Below, piece by piece: positions 8,726-18,888 of a stretch of 64,000 bases of DNA. Within the stretch, counting starts at the first letter, position 1. Each line of letters opens with the position of its first letter. A program made the position numbers and the translations under genes. Source of the DNA: Desulfurobacteriaceae bacterium (lineage in GTDB: Bacteria; Aquificota; Aquificia; Desulfurobacteriales; Desulfurobacteriaceae); contig JAMORC010000063.1 of assembly GCA_027063785.1 (NCBI GenBank), positions 62,001 to 126,000 on the forward strand. Reading direction: 5' to 3'. Below the pieces are notes generated by a model, which saw only the letters and a list, made by a program, of their open reading frames with translations, was not told the origin of the DNA and searched no databases.

Positions 8726-9798
8726 CTTGCACCTACGTTTACCGAAATCTTTTCTTCACAGGCTTTTCGGTAGAGGAACAGGGCTACTGCTCCGAAAACG
8801 AAGTCGGGGATAAAGGCAACTAAAGGGTGGCCTGTCTTCAGCGCCAGCTTCTTTGAAAAGGTGTACACGATGTAATAGGAAACGATGAGTATCAGTGAGG
8901 TGATTACTCCGATTCCTACCGAACCTCGCGGAATGGAGACCGCTATGGAAAAGGCTATTATTCCGACTATTAGAGGGGCAAGGGAAAGGGTGGTTCTTTT
9001 AACGATTTCTACCTTTGCTTCAATTTCGCCTGATGAAATAAGCTGCGGCAGTGTTTTGTACTTGGATGCTCTAAACTTTTCTTTTTCGCTGAATGTGTAG
9101 AGTTTTACTGTGTAGTCCTTGAATTTAAGGACTCTGAATTCACTCGGTTTTTTCCAGTCAACAACTTCGGCACTTCCGTTTTTTATGTCCAGGAAAACTG
9201 AATCATTTTCGGTTCTCAGTATTCCCGCCTTTCCGAAGATGGTTATGAGTTGCTCGTCTTTTTGGAGGGATACCATGAAATTCTCGAGATATCCTTTTTC
9301 CGGGAATAACCGCTCTGCGTAAAATGTAACGCCTGGAAAGTTTGAGGAAAAATTTTTCGGAGAGATGCTCATTGTAAGTTTTCTCTTCAAAAGTTCCTGA
9401 ATTTCCTTCTTAACGGCGACGTTACTCTTTGGAGCCAGGAACATGAGTGAGTAAAAGGAGAAGAGGGAAAACAAAGCTCCTAAAATGAAGACGGGGTAAG
9501 AGATCGATTTTAGACTTATTCCACAGGACTTAAGGGCGATAAGCTCGTTGTTGCTTCCCATTTGGATGAAGGCGATAAGGACGGAAAGAACGAATGACAT
9601 GGGGATGATTATTCCGAAGAAAGAAGGGAGGCTTTTAAGCAAGACGGAAATAAAGTCAGCGGCAGAGACACCCTGGCCGAGGATAAGCTCTGCTATGGAA
9701 GAAGCCCTGTCCATAAGGATAATAAAGAGGAAAAGTCCCGTGGATAGGGCAACTATCCTAATAATCTCGACAGATATGTACCTATACAGAACTTTCAT
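8719..9798 (-). CDS. lptF: LptF/LptG-family permease, first copy (LptF-like)
   Basis: This is the partner permease of the LPS transporter. The 359-aa protein begins LYRYISVEIIRIVALS, as in YjgP/YjgQ proteins. It has three N-terminal helices, a periplasmic domain with many beta-strand stretches (about 130-260) and C-terminal helices (about 270-345). The ELIALKSCGIS segment matches the cytoplasmic coupling helix that contacts LptB. The ATG overlaps the secF stop by 4 bases, so LPS export and protein export genes share one message here. Confidence 0.83.
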   Translation of the reverse strand: MKVLYRYISVEIIRIVALSTGLFLFIILMDRASSIAELILGQGVSAADFISVLLKSLPSFFGIIIPMSFVLSVLIAFIQMGSNNELIALKSCGISLKSISYPVFILGALFSLFSFYSLMFLAPKSNVAVKKEIQELLKRKLTMSISPKNFSSNFPGVTFYAERLFPEKGYLENFMVSLQKDEQLITIFGKAGILRTENDSVFLDIKNGSAEVVDWKKPSEFRVLKFKDYTVKLYTFSEKEKFRASKYKTLPQLISSGEIEAKVEIVKRTTLSLAPLIVGIIAFSIAVSIPRGSVGIGVITSLILIVSYYIVYTFSKKLALKTGHPLVAFIPDFVFGAVALFLYRKACEEKISVNVGARW

Positions 9799-10682
9799 TT
9801 TTCCTTTTTGGCATACTTGTACCAGTCAACTATCAGGGAGCTTGCTATGAAGATTGACGAGTAGGTTCCGACTACAATGCCTACAAGGAGAACAAAGGCG
9901 AAGTCGTTAATTACACCTCCTCCGAACAGGTAGAGGCATAAAACCACAAATAGTGTGGTTAAGGAAGTTATCACGGTTCTCGAAAGGGTTTGGTTTATGC
10001 TATCGTTTACAAGCTCTTCAAAAGGTTTACTTCTCAAGTACACCTTCATGTTTTCCCTTATCCTGTCATAGACTACGATGGTATCGTTTATGGAGTATCC
10101 TATAACCGTGAGGAGAGCGGCAATTACCGGGAGGCTGAACTCCCTTCCGGCAACCATAAAGAGGCCTGTTGTTGCAAGCGTGTCGTGGATGAGGGCGACG
10201 ATTGCTCCGGCCGCGAATATCGGTTCGAACCGCCAGGCTGCGTAGATAAAGATTCCGATCAGTGCGTAGATGAGTGCCATTATTCCCTTTTCCCTCAGCT
10301 CTTTTCCAACCGTTGGACCTATCATTTCAACTTTCAGGATTTCTGCCTTTCCGTTAAACTTTTCCTTAAGTTCCTTTCTTATCGCGGTAACGACTTCGTT
10401 GGGATCTTTCCCCGTTACGGGAACCCTTATCAGAAACTGATTGGACTCTTCAATATTCTGGACTGTAACGCTTTCAACGCTTTTCTTGAAAAGTTCCCTG
10501 AGCTTTTCCGTTGTAATACCTTCCTCTGAAATCCTTACCTGTATGAGGACTCCGCCGGTGAAGTCGATGCCGAACTTTGGACCTTTTACAAAAGCACCGT
10601 AGAACCAGCTTCCTGCTATGAGCAGAAGAGAGAAGAGGTACGCTAGATGCCTTTTTCCTATGAAGTCAAACGTCCTTTCCAT
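9795..10682 (-). CDS. secF: Protein translocase subunit SecF
   Basis: SecF works with SecD to use the proton or sodium gradient to complete Sec protein export. The 295-aa protein has TM1 near the N terminus (LAYLFSLLLIAGSWFYGAF), then FGIDFTGGVLIQVR, a periplasmic P4-like domain and five further helices. The conserved VIGYSINDTIVVYDRIREN is in TM4 and the following loop. It lies 15 bases downstream of secD. No yajC is seen nearby. Confidence 0.95.
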   Translation of the reverse strand: MERTFDFIGKRHLAYLFSLLLIAGSWFYGAFVKGPKFGIDFTGGVLIQVRISEEGITTEKLRELFKKSVESVTVQNIEESNQFLIRVPVTGKDPNEVVTAIRKELKEKFNGKAEILKVEMIGPTVGKELREKGIMALIYALIGIFIYAAWRFEPIFAAGAIVALIHDTLATTGLFMVAGREFSLPVIAALLTVIGYSINDTIVVYDRIRENMKVYLRSKPFEELVNDSINQTLSRTVITSLTTLFVVLCLYLFGGGVINDFAFVLLVGIVVGTYSSIFIASSLIVDWYKYAKKEK

Positions 10683-10697
10683 TTTTGTTGACTCCTT

Positions 10698-12368
10698 TTA
10701 AATCCTGAATATCTGGGGTCTATACTTAACTATGAGGTCGAGAATAACCTTTGTGACGAAAACGGCCGTGAACATGCTCGTCAGTATACCGAGGGATAGG
10801 GTGACGGCAAATCCCCTTATCGGGCCTGTTCCGAACTGGAAGAGAACGGCGGCAGCAATAAGCGTTGTGATGTTGGCGTCAAGTATTGTTCCCCATGCCC
10901 TCGAAAAGCCGGCCTCTACGGCCGAGAAAAGGTTTCTGCCCTTTTTAAGCTCTTCCCTTATCCGTTCGAAGATGATGACGTTGGCATCGACGGCCATGCC
11001 TATTGTGAGGATGAATCCTGCAATTCCGGGAAGTGTCAGCGTGGCTTCAAGTAGAGCCATGGCTGCCCAGAGAATAACGACGTTCATGAGAAGTGCCGAG
11101 TCGGCTATTACCCCTGCAACTTTGTAGTAGAGAATCATGAAGAGCATAACGATTATTATTCCGGCCACTCCTGCTTTTATCCCCTTTTCTATTGACTCCT
11201 TTCCGAGGGACGGTCCTACTGTTGTTTCCTCAATGAACTTAACAGGAGCCGGAAGTGCTCCTGCCCTGAGGACGATGGAAAGATCCCTTGCTTCCTGGTA
11301 GGTAAACTGGCCGGTTATCTGCCCTCTGGCGCCTATTGCTGACCTTATTACCGGAGCCGACTGAACTTTACCGTCAAGGACTATTGCGAGCCTGGTTCCG
11401 ACGTGTTTTGATGTGTATTTCTTGAAAATCCTTGCTCCTTCGGAGTTAAGTTCGAAACTTACTGCCGGCATTCCGAGTTCGTCCCTGCTCGGGTACGCAT
11501 CCCTCAGGTATGCTCCCGTCAGTATCGGTTCTTTCTTGAGAACAAAGTAGGTATACCCTACTACTTTTCCCGACTTGTTTTTTATCTCTTGTATGGAAAT
11601 CTGCTGATCGTCCGGGACTGCTCCGCCGAATTTTTCGACAAGTTCCTTGATATCTTTTACTTTCAGTTTTTCTTCCTTTCCGTCTTTAACTTTGTAGAAC
11701 TCTATTCCCGAAGGGCCGGGCTTTGCCTCAATGCTGATGCCCGGCGGTACGGTACCCCCCAGCTTTGTTATAAGTTCCTCGGGAGTCCTTGCGGTAGTTA
11801 CAACTTCCTTAAATTCCAAGTTAGCAACTCTGCCTATAATTTTCTTTGCCCTTTCGGGGTCTTTGACTCCCGGAAGCTCAACAATTATCCTGTCCTTACC
11901 GTTCCTGACAATGACAGGCTCGGCGACGCCCAGTTCATCAATCCTGTTCCTTATGGTCTCGAGGGCCTGTTCGGTTAACCTGTCTATCTCCTTTGCCACG
12001 TAGGAGGGTTTCATCGAAAGGGTTATTGTTTTGCCGGCAACTTTCACGTCGAACATTTTTCCGTAGTTTTCTTTGATAATCGACAGGGCTTTTTTAAGGG
12101 ACTCCGGCTCTAATAGGGATATTTCTATGCCGGTTCCCTTGCGGTTTACTGAAACTACGGGAATACCCTCTTCTTCCAGGAGTCTTTTTATTTCCCTTGC
12201 GGCTGCTGATGTTTCTGCTTCAAGGGCTTTTTCTGTTTCCACTTGAAGGACGAGGTGGGTTCCCCCCTTGAGGTCGAGTCCGAGGGTTATCGGCTTTGTC
12301 GCCATTACGTAGATGGATCCGAGCAGTGTAGCTATGACAAGGAGGAGTTTCCACTTTAAGTTCTTCAT
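10698..12368 (-). CDS. secD: Protein translocase subunit SecD
   Basis: The 556-aa protein has a short N-terminal helix followed by LGLDLKGGTHLVLQVE. A large periplasmic region (about 45-385) includes the P1 base and head, with the end LRAGALPAPVKFIEE. Six C-terminal TM helices carry the conserved GMAVDANVIIFERIREE. The length is shorter than E. coli SecD (615 aa) but normal for Aquificota and Firmicutes. It precedes secF directly. The 46 bases upstream hold no obvious promoter, so it is probably read from the HD-domain gene. Confidence 0.95.
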   Translation of the reverse strand: MKNLKWKLLLVIATLLGSIYVMATKPITLGLDLKGGTHLVLQVETEKALEAETSAAAREIKRLLEEEGIPVVSVNRKGTGIEISLLEPESLKKALSIIKENYGKMFDVKVAGKTITLSMKPSYVAKEIDRLTEQALETIRNRIDELGVAEPVIVRNGKDRIIVELPGVKDPERAKKIIGRVANLEFKEVVTTARTPEELITKLGGTVPPGISIEAKPGPSGIEFYKVKDGKEEKLKVKDIKELVEKFGGAVPDDQQISIQEIKNKSGKVVGYTYFVLKKEPILTGAYLRDAYPSRDELGMPAVSFELNSEGARIFKKYTSKHVGTRLAIVLDGKVQSAPVIRSAIGARGQITGQFTYQEARDLSIVLRAGALPAPVKFIEETTVGPSLGKESIEKGIKAGVAGIIIVMLFMILYYKVAGVIADSALLMNVVILWAAMALLEATLTLPGIAGFILTIGMAVDANVIIFERIREELKKGRNLFSAVEAGFSRAWGTILDANITTLIAAAVLFQFGTGPIRGFAVTLSLGILTSMFTAVFVTKVILDLIVKYRPQIFRI

Positions 12369-12414
12369 CCGAAGCTCCGATTCCTTTGTTTTTGAACAAC
12401 TGAATGATACACGA

Positions 12415-13089
12415 TTAGAGATCTGTCTCGTTAATTTTTAACCTGAATCTGTAACCGAGTTTTTCCGTTGCTTTTCTGCACATTTCCATTCTCGGCTGGA
12501 ATATCGAAAAGTAGTCAAGTAAGTCTGATATTTCTGTGTCTATCTTTAAAACGAGTTTTACGGTTTTTTCTTTTCGGTCTATTTCAAGGTCGCTGAAGAG
12601 GACGGCGTAGTTTACCCTGTCGTGGATGTCTGTGTGAATCGTTTTCCGGCTCCTCACCCTGCTCCTGTGGACGTGGGACTTGTCGGCAATTACTAAGGCA
12701 GCGGCTACTTCTGTTGCCGGGAATCCCGTTTCTTCTTCGTGGTTGCCTATTGCAAAGGTTATCTCTGTCAGGTCGTCGTCGAGGAATCCTTTTCCCTTAA
12801 GGAGGTCGTAGGCGATAATGGCCCCGCTCTGGGCGTGGTCGTGACGGGATATAATGTGGCCTATATCGTGTAGCAGGCCGGCTACTCCTGCAAGTTCCGC
12901 TTTCCTCAGGTCTTCGGTGGTTTCCAGGAGCAGTTTCCTGGCTTTCCTTGCGACCCAGGTAACGTGGTTTATTCCGTGGTCTGTGTACCCCATCTGATCT
13001 AAAAAGTAATCAGCCCTTTTGATGTAGTAGAGGATTCTTTTGTCCCTGAGCAGTTCTCTGAAGGTCGGAAACTCAATCTCCCTCTTCAA
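12415..13089 (-). CDS. HD-domain metal-dependent phosphohydrolase
   Basis: This 224-aa cytoplasmic protein has the HD superfamily pattern: GINHVTWVARKA (first His), AGLLHDIGH with the His-Asp pair near residue 76, then FAIGNHEEE and ADKSHVHRSR with the last Asp. The C-terminal part (150-224) is a small beta-rich domain. Substrate is unknown; related proteins cleave nucleotides. The TTG start at 13089 overlaps the birA stop by 4 bases. It may act in nucleotide signalling, but context gives no proof. Confidence 0.82.
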   Translation of the reverse strand: MKREIEFPTFRELLRDKRILYYIKRADYFLDQMGYTDHGINHVTWVARKARKLLLETTEDLRKAELAGVAGLLHDIGHIISRHDHAQSGAIIAYDLLKGKGFLDDDLTEITFAIGNHEEETGFPATEVAAALVIADKSHVHRSRVRSRKTIHTDIHDRVNYAVLFSDLEIDRKEKTVKLVLKIDTEISDLLDYFSIFQPRMEMCRKATEKLGYRFRLKINETDL

Positions 13090-13799
13090 CTCTTTTTTTC
13101 CTCCCTCACGCTCACGTTTCCAGAAAAGAGCCTGACGATTCCGGAATCGGTTTCTACTATGAGACAGCCGTTTCTATCAATGCCGAGGGCTTTGCCGCAG
13201 TAAGAGCCTGTTTCTTCGATGACGGTTACCTCTTTCCCGATCATCGGACAGAATTCTTCGAACTCCCTGACGGAAAACTCGCCTCTTTCGAGCTTTCCGT
13301 AGTAGTTCAGGTAGGATTCTAACAGTTTGTAGGTGAGTTCCTCTTTGTTAAACTCGATTCCTTCGAGCTTCAGGGACGTTGCCGGCTGTTCGATATTAAA
13401 AAGCTCGTCCGCCGTATGTTCCAGGTTTATTCCGGTTCCGATTATAAGGCGGTCGGGGAGAAGCTCCGGCAGTATTCCTCCCACCTTTTTCCCTTCTATG
13501 TAAATGTCGTTGGGCCACTTTAAGTAAAACCTATCGGATAGGGACAGTAGCACTTTTACGGTTGCGACGCCGAAAGCGAGAGATGAGAGGGGAGCTTTTA
13601 CGGGGTCAAGGGTGGGAAACATGACGGAAAGGTAAAGCCCCTTACCGTAGGGTGAAAGCCACCGTTTTCCCCTCCTTCCTTTTCCGGATAGCTGCCTCTT
13701 TGCAATAACTGCAAGGCCGTAATTTGGGGGGATTCTCTTTAGGTACTCGTTTGTGGAGTCGACTTCCTCCAGGATTTCCACTTTCAGCTTGATTTCCAC
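13086..13799 (-). CDS. birA: Biotin--[acetyl-CoA-carboxylase] ligase
   Basis: BirA makes biotinyl-AMP and attaches biotin to carboxyl-carrier lysines, here perhaps also of pyruvate or 2-oxoglutarate carboxylases. The protein has DSTNEYLK near the N terminus, the biotin-binding GRRGKRW (residues about 40-46) and KWPNDIYI with the KVGGIL motif. It lacks the N-terminal helix-turn-helix domain, so it is not a repressor. I chose GTG at 13799 (237 aa), because GAGG lies 5 bases upstream. A TTG at 13817 in frame would add six residues but has no ribosome site. Confidence 0.9.
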   Translation of the reverse strand: MEIKLKVEILEEVDSTNEYLKRIPPNYGLAVIAKRQLSGKGRRGKRWLSPYGKGLYLSVMFPTLDPVKAPLSSLAFGVATVKVLLSLSDRFYLKWPNDIYIEGKKVGGILPELLPDRLIIGTGINLEHTADELFNIEQPATSLKLEGIEFNKEELTYKLLESYLNYYGKLERGEFSVREFEEFCPMIGKEVTVIEETGSYCGKALGIDRNGCLIVETDSGIVRLFSGNVSVREEKKS

Positions 13800-13806
13800 T
13801 TTAGCC

Positions 13807-14808
13807 TCAGAAGACAAAGTCTACCGGTCTTCCGCACTCCGGACACTTCCCGTCCGGTGTAAAGAGAACGTCAACGTTGTAACCGACCCTTCTGACGAGA
13901 AGTGCCCCGCAGGCAGGACAGTAGGTGGACTCCCTCTCCGGCTCTATGACGTTTCCTACGTAGACGTAGTAAAGGTATTCTTTAGTGACGTCGTAAGCCA
14001 TGTCAATAACCTCAACGGGAGTCGGCGGAGTGTCCATGAGCTTGTAAGCCGGGAAGAATCGGGAGTAATGAATGGGGACGTCTTTGCCGAGGTTCTCGGC
14101 AATCCACTTTCCGAACCTTTCAAAGTACTCAGGTGTAAATTGGTCAAAACCGGGAACGATAAGCTTTGTAAGTTCTAAGTGTTTTCCGGCCTTCTTAATT
14201 TCCTCACAGACTTCCCAGACGTTCGGGTTCGGGAAAGCGGAAAACTTAAGGTAGTACTCCTTGTCCATTCCCTTTAGGTCGACGTTAAAGGCGTCTATAA
14301 GGGGGAGAAGCTCTTTAAGGGCTTTTAAGTTTATGTTGCCGTTGGTGACCATGACGTTTTTGAGTCCGGCTTCCTTTACTTTTTTTGCTGCATCCTTTAC
14401 GTATTCAAACCATATTATCGGGTCGTTGTAGGTGTAGGCTATACCTATTGATCCGTACCTGCCTGCGTACTCTGCAGCCATTTCGGGAGTGAACAGCTGT
14501 CTTGCCGTTTCCCTCCTTGAGATTTCCCAGTTCTGGCAGGATTTACAGTCCAGGTTGCACCCGTTAGTTCCTATGGAGAATATTACTGAACCGGGGTAGA
14601 AGTGGTAGAGCGGTTTCTTCTCGACCGGGTCGTAGTTGGCAGAGGTTATTTCGCCGTATATAGAAGTGTAAAGCTTCCCATTCTTGTTTTTCCTGACAAG
14701 GCAGAATCCCTTACCTCCCGGAGGGATCTGGCATTCCCTCGGACAAAGAGTGCATTTAACCCTTCCTCCTTCAAGCTCCTCCCAGTATTGAGCAACGATC
14801 TCCGGCAT
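13807..14808 (-). CDS. amrS: AmmeMemoRadiSam-type radical SAM enzyme (AmrS-like)
   Basis: This is a radical SAM protein of the AmmeMemoRadiSam group, for which no reaction is settled. The 333-aa protein has an N-terminal cysteine set (C19, C22, C26, C36), the radical SAM CxxxCxxC (C84, C88, C91) in NGCNLDCKSCQNW, and a C-terminal zinc ribbon made of CPACG and CPECG. This is the domain order of AmrS, and PflA-type activases lack the zinc ribbon. Its usual partners (AMMECR1 and MEMO1 domains) are not in this window. The ATG has GGGAGG upstream. It overlaps the extended 5' end of birA. Confidence 0.88.
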   Translation of the reverse strand: MPEIVAQYWEELEGGRVKCTLCPRECQIPPGGKGFCLVRKNKNGKLYTSIYGEITSANYDPVEKKPLYHFYPGSVIFSIGTNGCNLDCKSCQNWEISRRETARQLFTPEMAAEYAGRYGSIGIAYTYNDPIIWFEYVKDAAKKVKEAGLKNVMVTNGNINLKALKELLPLIDAFNVDLKGMDKEYYLKFSAFPNPNVWEVCEEIKKAGKHLELTKLIVPGFDQFTPEYFERFGKWIAENLGKDVPIHYSRFFPAYKLMDTPPTPVEVIDMAYDVTKEYLYYVYVGNVIEPERESTYCPACGALLVRRVGYNVDVLFTPDGKCPECGRPVDFVF

Positions 14809-14843
14809 ACCGACCTCCCGTTATCTTTTCCTACTAACTCAAT

Positions 14844-15884
14844 TTAGTCCTTGGAAGAGGAAGTTAGGTTCAGGAGGAGTTCTTTTAATTTCCTGTAAAG
14901 CTTTTCGGAGTTTTCGGCTGAGACTGTAATTTCCACTTCCGGGGTTGAACGGCTGTATAGCTTATCGTAGTAGTTCACCATAAGTTCTCTCACTGCTTTT
15001 TCAAACTGTTTTTCTTTAATCAGCGCTTCAATTTCTCTGAACTTTTCATCTCCCAATATCTTTCTGATTCTCTTTAAAGCCTCTATATAAACTTCGGGCG
15101 GGAACCTGTTTACCTGGTAGTCTTCCATGGATATCTTTATCCTTTCTTCCAGGGGGAGGGTTATTAGGATTTTCCTGCCCCTTTCCATGGCTTTCCAGAA
15201 AGGCTCCGGTATGTAGAGCTTCCCTATTTTCTTGCTTTCACCTTCGACAATTACCGTTTCCGAATCCTTAAGAGTTTCAAGCTCCTGCCAAAGCAGGGCG
15301 TCAAACATTTTCTGGCTGGGCTGTGAGAGTCCTATTCCCCCAAAAACTGAGCCTCTGTGACCGGCAAGTCCTTCAAGGTCGATAACCGGAAAACCTTCTT
15401 CCTTTAATCTTCTCAGGATTCTTGTTTTCCCGACGCCGGTAGGGCCGTAAAGGACTATGAGGTTCAGCTTCTCACTTATTTTCTCTATTCTCCCCAGGAT
15501 GTACTTCCTGAAAGCTCTGTAACCTCCCGAAAGCCTGCCGACTGAGACTCCGACCAGGTTACAGACCGTTGCAACGGCAAGACTCCTGAGCCCTCCCCTC
15601 CAGCAGTAGATGACTACTTCTCCCCTTTTCTCTTTAAGTTCTTTTATTCTGCTGACTATGTCGAAAAGTTTCGGGCCGACGATCTTTAGCGCGTAAAGTC
15701 TTGCTTCCCTTTCCCCTTTTTCGTAGTAGACCTTTGAGATTTTTTCTTTCTCTTCTTTTGAAAACAGAGGTACGTTAACGGCACCCGGAATCCTGAATTC
15801 TTCAAACTCTTCTGGAGTTCGGACGTCAATAAAAGTGACTCCTTTACTAAGAGCTTCTTCAACGCTCCACTCTTTCACTCTCAT
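14844..15884 (-). CDS. mnmH: tRNA 2-selenouridine synthase (SelU/MnmH)
   Basis: MnmH replaces sulfur of 2-thiouridine at the tRNA wobble base with selenium, through a geranylated intermediate and selenophosphate. The 346-aa protein has an N-terminal rhodanese domain with the catalytic cysteine Cys94 in VIYCWRGGLRS, then a P-loop domain with GPTGVGKT at 147-154. It also carries the family sequence LEGLAGHRGSVFGGIG. Its presence implies a selenophosphate supply (SelD) elsewhere in the genome. The ATG overlaps the methyltransferase stop by 4 bases. Confidence 0.93.
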   Translation of the reverse strand: MRVKEWSVEEALSKGVTFIDVRTPEEFEEFRIPGAVNVPLFSKEEKEKISKVYYEKGEREARLYALKIVGPKLFDIVSRIKELKEKRGEVVIYCWRGGLRSLAVATVCNLVGVSVGRLSGGYRAFRKYILGRIEKISEKLNLIVLYGPTGVGKTRILRRLKEEGFPVIDLEGLAGHRGSVFGGIGLSQPSQKMFDALLWQELETLKDSETVIVEGESKKIGKLYIPEPFWKAMERGRKILITLPLEERIKISMEDYQVNRFPPEVYIEALKRIRKILGDEKFREIEALIKEKQFEKAVRELMVNYYDKLYSRSTPEVEITVSAENSEKLYRKLKELLLNLTSSSKD

Positions 15885-16570
15885 CCTTCCACCCTAAAAA
15901 GGGCTGCGCCGAAAGCTCCGAAAGGGGAGTTGAAGCCCAGCCGCTTTTCAAGTTTATAGCTTACGAAACTGCCGGAAGTAAAGTTAAGCGTTGTTTTAAA
16001 GGAACTCAATACCGCTTTTTTGCCGGTAATCCTGGATGCGGATAGGGCGATTCTTTGTAGTTCTCCTATTGTGAGAAATCGGGTGTAGGAATATACGGAA
16101 TCGGAGAGCGCTGACTTTAAGCTCCTTACTAAGTTAAGTAGTGAGTATCTGTTAAGAAAAGCGACAACAATTCCCTTTTTAGTGACCCTGAGGGCTTCAG
16201 TAAAGGCCTTTACTCTGTCCGGGATAAATTCCAGGCTTGTAATGAAAAGCGTAAGGTCAAAGGAGTTATCTCTGAAGGGGAGGTTAAGTGCCGTTCCCCT
16301 TACGAGTTTTTTGAGCCCTTTTTTCCTTGCAATCCTTAACATATCCGCTGAAATGTCGAGACCCACCGGTTCGTGGAATCTTTCACCTTTTAATGCCTTT
16401 ATCCAGATACCTGTGCCGCAGCCGACTTCAAGGATAAGGGAGTTTTTAAAGGGATTCAGTAGCTCGAGGAGTATTTCTTTTTCGAGCTTAAATACTTTTC
16501 TGCCGTATTCGGTTGAAAAGAAGGTGTCGTATTTTTCTGCCTTTTTTCCCCTGAAGGGATTATTCTCCAA
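15881..16570 (-). CDS. Class I SAM-dependent methyltransferase
   Basis: This is a cytoplasmic methyltransferase of unknown substrate. It has LILEVGCGTGIW (motif I) near residue 50, VGLDISADML (motif II) and NSFDLTLFITSLEFIPD (motif IV region). It resembles the UbiE/BioC-type Methyltransf_11 group. I start it at TTG 16570 (229 aa), since a GGAGG-rich run lies exactly 7 bases upstream. A GTG at 16591 would put that ribosome site inside the gene. Overlap with nurA is then 11 bases. The adjacent ahcY removes SAH, the product of such enzymes. Confidence 0.82.
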   Translation of the reverse strand: MENNPFRGKKAEKYDTFFSTEYGRKVFKLEKEILLELLNPFKNSLILEVGCGTGIWIKALKGERFHEPVGLDISADMLRIARKKGLKKLVRGTALNLPFRDNSFDLTLFITSLEFIPDRVKAFTEALRVTKKGIVVAFLNRYSLLNLVRSLKSALSDSVYSYTRFLTIGELQRIALSASRITGKKAVLSSFKTTLNFTSGSFVSYKLEKRLGFNSPFGAFGAALFRVEG

Positions 16571-17624
16571 GTCCCTCCCTCCCGGTAACACCGGTGGCTT
16601 TTAAGGTTTTAAGAACCCTTTCCATTTCTTCCCGGCCGATTTTGACCCTCTTATGAGCTTCTGTGAGCAGGTAGGGATAGCCGTTAATAGAGAAGCCGGA
16701 AAGGATGTTCCAGACTTCCTCCGGCGGTTTTACTGTTTCGCACTTGTAGACACCGCCTCCCGGAAGCTTAAAGAAAAAGGTTTCCAGTTCGAGTTCTCTG
16801 AAAAATTCCTCAAACTCTTCCGGGTACGAAAACTTTATTTCGCGGGTAAGCTTTGTCGAGTTTGGCCTTGAAAAACCTTCGGGGAGGTGTAGGGAAACGG
16901 CGTTTAAAACTGCAATGTCGGAAACGATTTGATCAAAACCGTAAATTCTGCTTTCCGATCTTTTCGAGACGGCGATGATTTTTTCTTTCCCTGTTTCTAA
17001 CAGGATTTTGTAAGAGTGGAGATACTCAAGGTATTCCAAGTATCCTGCAACGACGGCGTATTCCCTACCGGTGAACCGCTTCTGCAGTTCGGAATAGAAT
17101 TCCTTGCTGTTTATAGTGTTAGTAGAGAAGGAGGAGACCATTTCCCTGTAAATGGATTCTGCGTATGACTTTCCCTCTTCGGATATTTCGTAGTTAAACA
17201 CGGCCGGCCTTATGAGGTTTCCGATTAGAGAGCCGTCAATCAGCAATACTTCACAGTCTTTTAAGGATGATACGGCCTCCTTTGCCTCGAGTATTCCCAT
17301 CAGGATTCTGAGCCTTGATTCGGAATACTCTTCGGGTTTCAGGACATCGACGTCGACAAGATAGTGAGTTTCGAGCTTATCGGTATGGGGTTTGGAGAGG
17401 ACGGAAGCTGCGGCAATTGCGTATACCGTGTAGCCGACGTATTCTTTCCTGTTTCTGCTTCCGTCAACTGCAGAAACGGAAAGCCCTGCCGGCTCGGGTG
17501 AAGGTTCCTTTTCTATCCAGACTTCAAGAACCTTATCAAGGTACTGTTCTGAATTTCCCGAGGGAAGGGCAAGGCCTTCCCTCCTTTTCAGGGCTTTTTC
17601 AATGAGGTGGGTAATAAGTCCCAC
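16560..17624 (-). CDS. nurA: NurA-domain nuclease
   Basis: NurA is a 5'-to-3' nuclease that works with the HerA helicase in DNA end resection, mostly in archaea but also in thermophilic bacteria. The 354-aa protein has the NurA motif I, SAVDGSRNRKEYVGY, near residue 50, with the metal Asp. The second acidic motif VLLIDGSLIG is near 135. Later come a YLEYLHSYKILLE stretch and the C-terminal EAHKRVKIG segment. It lies 1 base after the ahcY stop codon. No HerA or Rad50 gene is visible, though Mre11/SbcD is at 1675-2814. Confidence 0.8.
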   Translation of the reverse strand: MGLITHLIEKALKRREGLALPSGNSEQYLDKVLEVWIEKEPSPEPAGLSVSAVDGSRNRKEYVGYTVYAIAAASVLSKPHTDKLETHYLVDVDVLKPEEYSESRLRILMGILEAKEAVSSLKDCEVLLIDGSLIGNLIRPAVFNYEISEEGKSYAESIYREMVSSFSTNTINSKEFYSELQKRFTGREYAVVAGYLEYLEYLHSYKILLETGKEKIIAVSKRSESRIYGFDQIVSDIAVLNAVSLHLPEGFSRPNSTKLTREIKFSYPEEFEEFFRELELETFFFKLPGGGVYKCETVKPPEEVWNILSGFSINGYPYLLTEAHKRVKIGREEMERVLKTLKATGVTGREGLGE

Positions 17625-17625
17625 T

Positions 17626-18888
<1,263 letters not shown>

